Assembly: GCA_031556475.1 (NCBI GenBank) | Contig: JAVBSY010000058.1 | Location: 1-9,622, forward strand | DNA: 9,622 bases | Direction of reading: 5' to 3' | Source of the DNA: Azoarcus sp031556475 | Lineage (GTDB): Bacteria; Pseudomonadota; Gammaproteobacteria; Burkholderiales; Rhodocyclaceae | In this document: positions 5,715-9,622 of the stretch, in pieces | How positions within the stretch are numbered: the stretch's first letter is position 1 | Layout: each line of letters opens with the position of its first letter | Notes under the pieces: model-generated | The model's input: only the letters and a program-made list of their open reading frames with translations | Told to the model about the DNA's origin: nothing | The model's database searches: none | Position numbers and translations under genes: made by a program

Positions 5715-7145
5715 ATGGGCGCCATGCTGAATCTGGTCGAGCGCAACCTGCATGAAGTGCGGGTGGATGCCGGCCGGTTGTTGTTCCACATCCCCAGCAG
5801 TTCGTTGTTCGCCAGCGACGAACTGACCGGGGGCATTATCGATGCCCTGCGCGGGCGCGCCTGCTTGTCGGACGAGTTGGCGCAGCGCTTGGGCGGGCGT
5901 TTTGATACCGCTGAGATCGACGAGACGCTGCGCGAGCTGATTGCGTTGGAACTGGTCAACGACGGTTCGCCGCTGACGCCGGAGATCGGCGTACAGCGTG
6001 TCGAGCGCACCGCGCTCAACACCGTGGTGTTGAACGTCAATACGGGTTGCAACCTGAGCTGCACCTACTGCTACAAGGAGGATCTCGCCAAGCCGTCCGC
6101 CGGCAAGCGCATGGGCGCGGATACCGCCGAAGCCTCGGTGGAGATGCTGCTCAAGGAATCGCCTGACGAGCCGCGCTATACCGTGGTGTTCTTCGGTGGC
6201 GAGCCGCTGTCCAACCGCCCGCTGATCGAACATATGGTCGGTTACTGCGAGCGGCGCTTTGGCGAGTTGGGCAAGCAGGTGGAGTTCGTCATGACCACCA
6301 ACGCCACGCTGCTCAACGAGGAGATCGTCGACTGGCTCAACACCCATCGTTTCGGCCTGTCGGTGAGCATCGACGGGCCGCAGGCGGTGCATGACCGCAA
6401 CCGCGTCACCATCAGCGGGCAGGGCACCTACGACGTGGTGCGGCGCAAGGTCGACATGCTGCTGTCGCGCTACACGAGCAGGCCGGTAGGCGCGCGGGTG
6501 ACGCTGACGCACGGCACGACCGAGATCGAAACGATCTGGAACCATCTGATCAACGAACTCGGTTTTGCCGAAGTCGGTTTCGCCCCGGTTACCTCGGGCA
6601 ACCTGACGACCTTCAACCTTACCGGTGAAGAACTGACGCAGGTGTTCGCCAACATGAAGGCACTGGGCCGGCGGTATGTGGAAGCGGCGCTGGAAGACCG
6701 CAACATCGGCTTTTCCAACCTGCACCAGCTCATCACCGACATCCACGAGGGGCACAAAAAGGCCCTGCCGTGCGGTGCCGGGCTGAAGATGCTGGCGGTG
6801 GACCACAAAGGTGAGCTGAACCTTTGCCACCGTTTCACCGGCTCCACGCTGCCGACCTTCGGCAACGTGCATAACGGCGTGAAGCAGGCGGAACTGAACG
6901 ACTTTCTGTCGCAGCGGCTGGACCGCACCGGCACGGGTTGCGACAGTTGCCGCATCCGCAACCTGTGCTCAGGCGGCTGCTACCACGAAAGCTACGCGCG
7001 CTATGGCGACCCCACGCACCCGACTTACCACTATTGCGAACTGATGAGGGACTGGGTGGACTTCGGCATCGAAGTCTACAGCCGGATCATGGCTCACAAC
7101 CCCGGCTTCATCGGCCGCTACATCACTCCGCGAAAGGGACATTGA
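5715..7145 (+). CDS. qhpD: Radical SAM/SPASM peptide-crosslinking enzyme for the QHNDH gamma subunit
   Basis: A cytoplasmic radical SAM enzyme that forms the intrapeptidyl Cys-to-Asp/Glu thioether bonds in QhpC before export. The 476 residues contain CNLSCTYC (Cys112, Cys116, Cys119) for the SAM-binding [4Fe-4S] cluster, GGEP at 161-164 for SAM amino-group binding, and MTTNATLLN near 193-201. The C-terminal SPASM domain is complete: Cys353-X12-Gly-X4-Cys371, then Cys409-X2-Cys412-X5-Cys418-X3-Cys422, then Cys441. That is the seven-cysteine pattern for two auxiliary clusters. Residues 1 to about 90 lack cysteine-cluster motifs and have a strand-rich start followed by acidic helices (around DELAQRLGG, 53-61). 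This is compatible with a PqqD-like RiPP recognition element that would bind the QhpC leader; that assignment is by pattern only. The start at 5715 follows a good ribosome binding site. The stop codon is one base before qhpC, implying translational coupling with its substrate. Confidence 0.96.
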   Translation: MGAMLNLVERNLHEVRVDAGRLLFHIPSSSLFASDELTGGIIDALRGRACLSDELAQRLGGRFDTAEIDETLRELIALELVNDGSPLTPEIGVQRVERTALNTVVLNVNTGCNLSCTYCYKEDLAKPSAGKRMGADTAEASVEMLLKESPDEPRYTVVFFGGEPLSNRPLIEHMVGYCERRFGELGKQVEFVMTTNATLLNEEIVDWLNTHRFGLSVSIDGPQAVHDRNRVTISGQGTYDVVRRKVDMLLSRYTSRPVGARVTLTHGTTEIETIWNHLINELGFAEVGFAPVTSGNLTTFNLTGEELTQVFANMKALGRRYVEAALEDRNIGFSNLHQLITDIHEGHKKALPCGAGLKMLAVDHKGELNLCHRFTGSTLPTFGNVHNGVKQAELNDFLSQRLDRTGTGCDSCRIRNLCSGGCYHESYARYGDPTHPTYHYCELMRDWVDFGIEVYSRIMAHNPGFIGRYITPRKGH

Positions 7146-7146
7146 C

Positions 7147-7470
7147 ATGAAACATCTGAAACCCATCAACAACAAGGCTCAAAAACTCGAACAGGCCGCC
7201 GCCGAAGACCGTATCGAAGAAGTCGTCGCCATGAGCGCCATCGCCGGCTGCTCCGCAACCACCGATCCGGGCTGGGAGGTCGACGTGTTCGGCGGCGTTT
7301 CCTCGTTGTGCCAGCCGATGGAGGCCGATCTTTACGGCTGCTCCGACCCGTGCTGGTGGCCGGCGCAGGTGCCCGACATGATGGTCACCTACCCCGACTG
7401 GAACAAAAAGGCGCCCAATTCCACCGAAAGCTGGCGCAATCTGGGAACCGTGTTCCCGGAAGACAAATAA
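7147..7470 (+). CDS. qhpC: Quinohemoprotein amine dehydrogenase gamma subunit (CTQ-bearing, RiPP-like precursor)
   Basis: The small catalytic subunit, 107 residues as translated. Residues 1-28 form the leader; the mature 79 residues start around Met29. With that offset every crosslink residue known from the Paracoccus and P. putida structures is present. Thioethers: Cys35-Glu44 (mature 7-16), Cys55-Asp61 (27-33) and Cys69-Asp77 (41-49). The cofactor CTQ forms from Cys65 and Trp71 (37 and 43). The core ADLYGCSDPCWWPAQVPDMM is nearly identical to known gamma subunits. The peptide has no Sec signal; in Paracoccus it is crosslinked by QhpD, has its Trp oxidised by QhpG, loses its leader to QhpE and is exported by QhpF. 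The ATG is one base after the qhpD stop, with AAGGGA (7134-7139) as ribosome binding site inside the end of qhpD. It is the sixth-kilobase landmark of the operon and leaves little doubt about identity. Confidence 0.97.
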   Translation: MKHLKPINNKAQKLEQAAAEDRIEEVVAMSAIAGCSATTDPGWEVDVFGGVSSLCQPMEADLYGCSDPCWWPAQVPDMMVTYPDWNKKAPNSTESWRNLGTVFPEDK

Positions 7471-7506
7471 ATAAACGAGTGGATAGAGGAACGAGGAGAA
7501 AACCGC

Positions 7507-8613
7507 ATGTATAAAAAAGTATTTGCCAGCGCCGCTCTTGTCGCGTGTTCGCTGAACGCCGTGGCCAACCCCGGCAAGCCCCTGAACGCGGGCGATGAAT
7601 ACTTGATCACCACCAATTACCCGAACAATCTGCAGATTGTCGATATGCAGAGCGACACTCTCTACAAAACCTGCCCGTTGCCGGGCGGCTATGGGCCCGG
7701 CACGATCCAGATGTCGCCCGACCGCAAGATCGCCTATGTGCTGAGCAATCACTACGCGGACGTCTACGGTATCGAGGTTGATTCCTGCAAACAGGTTTTC
7801 CATGCCAGCCTGGCGCAGAAGTTCGCCGAAAACGCCCGCGCCATGTTCAGCATGACCGTGAGCCACGACGGCAAGGAAATCTATGTGATCGCCAACCCGA
7901 CGATGGTGTTCACCGACCATTACGAAGTGCAGCCGCCGCGGCTGGACGTCTACACCGCCGATGGCGGCTTGAAGGCTAGTCCGGTGCGCAGCTTCCCCGC
8001 GCCGCGCCAGCTCACCATCATGCAAAGCGGCGACGACGGCAGCCTGTACGTGGCCGGTGCGGATATCTACAAGGTGGATACGCAGACCGGCAAGTTCGAG
8101 GTGCATATTCCCAGCCGCAACTGGGCGAGGCCCAACTACTCGCCGCCCGATGTGCTCTATGCGTGGAGTCAGCAGACTTACCGGCATGAATTCTCGATGC
8201 TCTATACGGCGGCGAAATTCAAGGACGACAAGAAGGATCTGGCGACCGCCGATTACGTATACGGCTTCTTCAGCATCGATCTGGCCAGCGGCAAGACCGA
8301 GGCCGTGGATTTCGCCCCGCTCACCGAGGTGTATTTCAGCGGCATGCGTTCGCCGAAAGACCCGAACGTGATATACGGCGTGCTCAACCGCCTGGCCAAG
8401 TACGACATCAAGGAGCAGAAACTGATCAAGGCGGCGGCGCTCGACCACTCCTACTACTGCATCACGCTGAACAAGGCTGGCAACAAGATCTACCTTACCG
8501 GCACCTTGAACGACGTCGCGATTTTCGATGCGGACAAAATGGAGCGTATCGGCCACGTCAAGCTGCCCGGCGGCGACATGGCGATCACCACCAGTCAGGC
8601 GTTCGTCCGCTAA
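7507..8613 (+). CDS. qhpB: Quinohemoprotein amine dehydrogenase beta subunit (beta-propeller)
   Basis: A periplasmic subunit that packs against the gamma subunit and helps form the CTQ active site and substrate channel. The 368-residue precursor has a signal peptide (KK at 3-4, hydrophobic core, likely cleavage after NAVA at residue 20). The remainder matches the seven-bladed propeller of known beta subunits: ITTNYPNNLQIVD near 34-46, YVLSNHYADVYGIEVDSC near 78-95, SLYVAGADIYKVD, HEFSMLYTAAKFKDDKKD, GVLNRLAKYD, and the C-terminal LPGGDMAITT followed by the end. Length is normal and no frame damage is visible. GAGGAG at 7493-7498, 8 nt before the ATG, is the ribosome binding site. It is the last gene of the operon, 36 nt after qhpC, and ends 39 nt before a strong terminator. 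Confidence 0.96.
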   Translation: MYKKVFASAALVACSLNAVANPGKPLNAGDEYLITTNYPNNLQIVDMQSDTLYKTCPLPGGYGPGTIQMSPDRKIAYVLSNHYADVYGIEVDSCKQVFHASLAQKFAENARAMFSMTVSHDGKEIYVIANPTMVFTDHYEVQPPRLDVYTADGGLKASPVRSFPAPRQLTIMQSGDDGSLYVAGADIYKVDTQTGKFEVHIPSRNWARPNYSPPDVLYAWSQQTYRHEFSMLYTAAKFKDDKKDLATADYVYGFFSIDLASGKTEAVDFAPLTEVYFSGMRSPKDPNVIYGVLNRLAKYDIKEQKLIKAAALDHSYYCITLNKAGNKIYLTGTLNDVAIFDADKMERIGHVKLPGGDMAITTSQAFVR

Positions 8614-8652
8614 GCACGAATCTATCAGGTACGAAGCCGCACAGATTCATAG

Positions 8653-8686
8653 CCGTCCGCGAGGCTTGCCTCCCGGGCGGTTTTTT
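8653..8686 (+). terminator. Rho-independent terminator of the qhp operon
   Basis: A 12-bp stem is formed by CCGTCCGCGAGG (8653-8664) and CCTCCCGGGCGG (8669-8680), with one G-U pair and one C-C mismatch. The loop is CTTG, followed by six T (8681-8686). It lies 39 nt after the qhpB stop and shields the convergent gene at 8751. It ends the unit after qhpB, so no qhpEFG genes are co-transcribed here. The minus strand lacks a matching T-run, so it is one-directional. A further weak inverted pair GAATCT/AGATTC (8618/8643) precedes it. Confidence 0.9.
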
Positions 8687-8750
8687 GACCTCGCTTTCTC
8701 TCCCCATCCAGGCGCTCGATTCATCACAGGTGCCTGACTGGCGCCACGTA

Positions 8751-9431
8751 CTATCCCGTCCGGCTGGCGATGGCCTTGGATAGCGTTACCGCCGTGGTGG
8801 CGCTTGCCAGCCAACTTCTGATATTGCCGTAGCGGGTGGCGGAAAGATTTTCCACGCCGAGTACCGTGCCCACAGGCAGCAGGCGATGCGATTTCGAAAC
8901 GATGACTACGCCATTTCCTGAAGCGGGGGCTTCGAGCGCGAGCATGTCGTCGACATCGTCGAACGGCAACATGAATTCGGGTTTGTTCGTCATGATCTTG
9001 ACCAGGCTTTCGGAAAAGACGGTGAGTCCTTCAGGCTCGCCATCATCCCGCCCGTATCTTTCCCATTCGCCGCGAAGCTGCTCGCTCAAGGATGGGCTGT
9101 ATGCGGCAGACGGTTTGAGATCCGCGATGCGGACGAAATCGTCGTGGTAATCGGCTGCGCTCCAATCGATGCCATCGGTGATCGCGTAGAGCGCTTTCAG
9201 TTCATCGGGAAGCCTGGCGGCAAGGCGCTGCTCCGCTTCGGCGATATACGCTGCGGGCACAGCGGAGCGTAACGCAGGGTGCGGAACGTCCGCAACGGAC
9301 GACATCGATTCGACCCATCTCGGAATGAAATCCGGCATGGGCAATTCGGCCAGCGCATTCACGTGTTTTCGGGAATGCCGGATTGCGCGCGCGGTGCCGA
9401 AGGCAACGCGCAATAGTGAAAAAAGCCCCAT
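8751..9431 (-). CDS. SUKH (SMI1/KNR4) superfamily protein
   Basis: A 226-residue soluble protein with no signal peptide. The segment IAEAEQRLAARLPDELKALYAITDGIDW (about 63-90) shows the SUKH hallmark: a helix, then LP-x-x-(hydrophobic), then a turn ending in xDG. The distal part has the usual strands and C-terminal helix (VVIVSKSHRLLPVGTVLG and SATRYGNIRSWLAS, about 175-210). SUKH proteins often act as immunity proteins against secreted polymorphic toxins; others have unknown roles. An N-terminal extension of about 50 residues (LRVAFGTARAIRHSRKHVNAL) is not part of the core. The ATG at 9431 has AGAGGGG only one base upstream, too close for a good site, so an internal start such as Met32 or Met43 is possible. 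It is convergent with qhpB and unlikely to belong to the amine pathway. Confidence 0.7.
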   Translation of the reverse strand: MGLFSLLRVAFGTARAIRHSRKHVNALAELPMPDFIPRWVESMSSVADVPHPALRSAVPAAYIAEAEQRLAARLPDELKALYAITDGIDWSAADYHDDFVRIADLKPSAAYSPSLSEQLRGEWERYGRDDGEPEGLTVFSESLVKIMTNKPEFMLPFDDVDDMLALEAPASGNGVVIVSKSHRLLPVGTVLGVENLSATRYGNIRSWLASATTAVTLSKAIASRTG

Positions 9432-9469
9432 GCCCCTCTGCCGAATACCAGGATCAATCGTCTTGCATG

Positions 9470-9622
9470 TTACTCCGGTAGAGTCAATGCCATTAAGTTA
9501 AGCGTTTTTATATGCGAAGTGAAATCCGGCAATGCGGACGCGATCATGGCGCGGTCGGGGTGCCTGGCGGTTGGCGCGAGTGAGTTCCTGGCTGCCCGGC
9601 CTGCGTAGTCGTGCCAGCAATT
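9470..9622 (-). CDS. Possible 3' end of an unidentified gene upstream of the SUKH gene (partial)
   Basis: On the minus strand a frame is open from the window edge (9622) to a TAA at 9472-9470: 50 codons, ending in LNLMALTLPE. It lies 38 nt upstream of the SUKH start on the same strand, the arrangement expected for a toxin followed by its immunity gene. I recognise no domain. The part nearest the stop (9470-9530) is AT-rich and could instead be promoter DNA for the SUKH gene, for example TTGACT near 9484 without a good -10 partner. The frame may be chance. Confidence 0.2.
   Translation of the reverse strand, partial: NCWHDYAGRAARNSLAPTARHPDRAMIASALPDFTSHIKTLNLMALTLPE

Noticed and set aside
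7123..8556. Minus-strand open frame of about 477 codons opposite qhpB and qhpC
   Set aside because: It is antisense to two firmly identified genes and would run through the terminal part of qhpD; the product resembles nothing.
9480..9622. Short plus-strand open frames at the right edge
   Set aside because: They are under 30 codons, have no ribosome binding site and no recognisable product.

Overview
This GC-rich, tightly packed window looks like the chromosome of a beta- or gammaproteobacterium. The amine dehydrogenase genes, the system I (Ccm-type) heme-lyase relative and the sigma-54 type promoters all fit that. Nothing in the sequence lets me name a genus.

The core is a quinohemoprotein amine dehydrogenase (QHNDH) operon on the + strand (4041-8613), in the order qhpA-qhpD-qhpC-qhpB. 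qhpA encodes the secreted alpha subunit with two CxxCH heme c sites. qhpD encodes a radical SAM/SPASM enzyme that makes thioether crosslinks. qhpC encodes the gamma subunit, which carries the cysteine tryptophylquinone (CTQ) cofactor and keeps every known crosslink residue. qhpB encodes the secreted beta-propeller subunit. A strong intrinsic terminator (8653-8686) closes the operon. The protease, exporter and FAD-monooxygenase genes (qhpE, qhpF, qhpG) that follow in Paracoccus are absent here.

Upstream on the same strand (1529-3802) is a large polytopic CcmF-like cytochrome c heme lyase, with all four heme-ligand histidines of CcmF in place. It probably serves heme attachment to QhpA. Divergent from it (1-1173, minus strand, cut by the window edge) is an aldehyde dehydrogenase of the phenylacetaldehyde dehydrogenase type, suited to oxidising the aldehyde that QHNDH makes. 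Together the genes encode periplasmic oxidation of a primary amine to an aldehyde and cytoplasmic oxidation of the aldehyde to an acid.

The regulatory layout is the most striking part. Good sigma-54 (-24/-12) promoters precede both the aldehyde dehydrogenase and qhpA, and a weaker relative precedes the ccmF-like gene. Clusters of GTCT/AGAC half-sites, sharing a 9-bp TGTCTCAGA word, lie roughly 80-135 bp upstream of each promoter, where enhancer-binding activators of sigma-54 normally bind. I infer one enhancer-binding regulator, encoded outside the window, for all three units.

Beyond the terminator, on the minus strand, is a SUKH (SMI1/KNR4) family protein gene (8751-9431). Upstream of it an open frame runs off the window edge (9470-9622) and may be the tail of a partner gene. 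No tRNA, rRNA, CRISPR array or insertion sequence was recognised.
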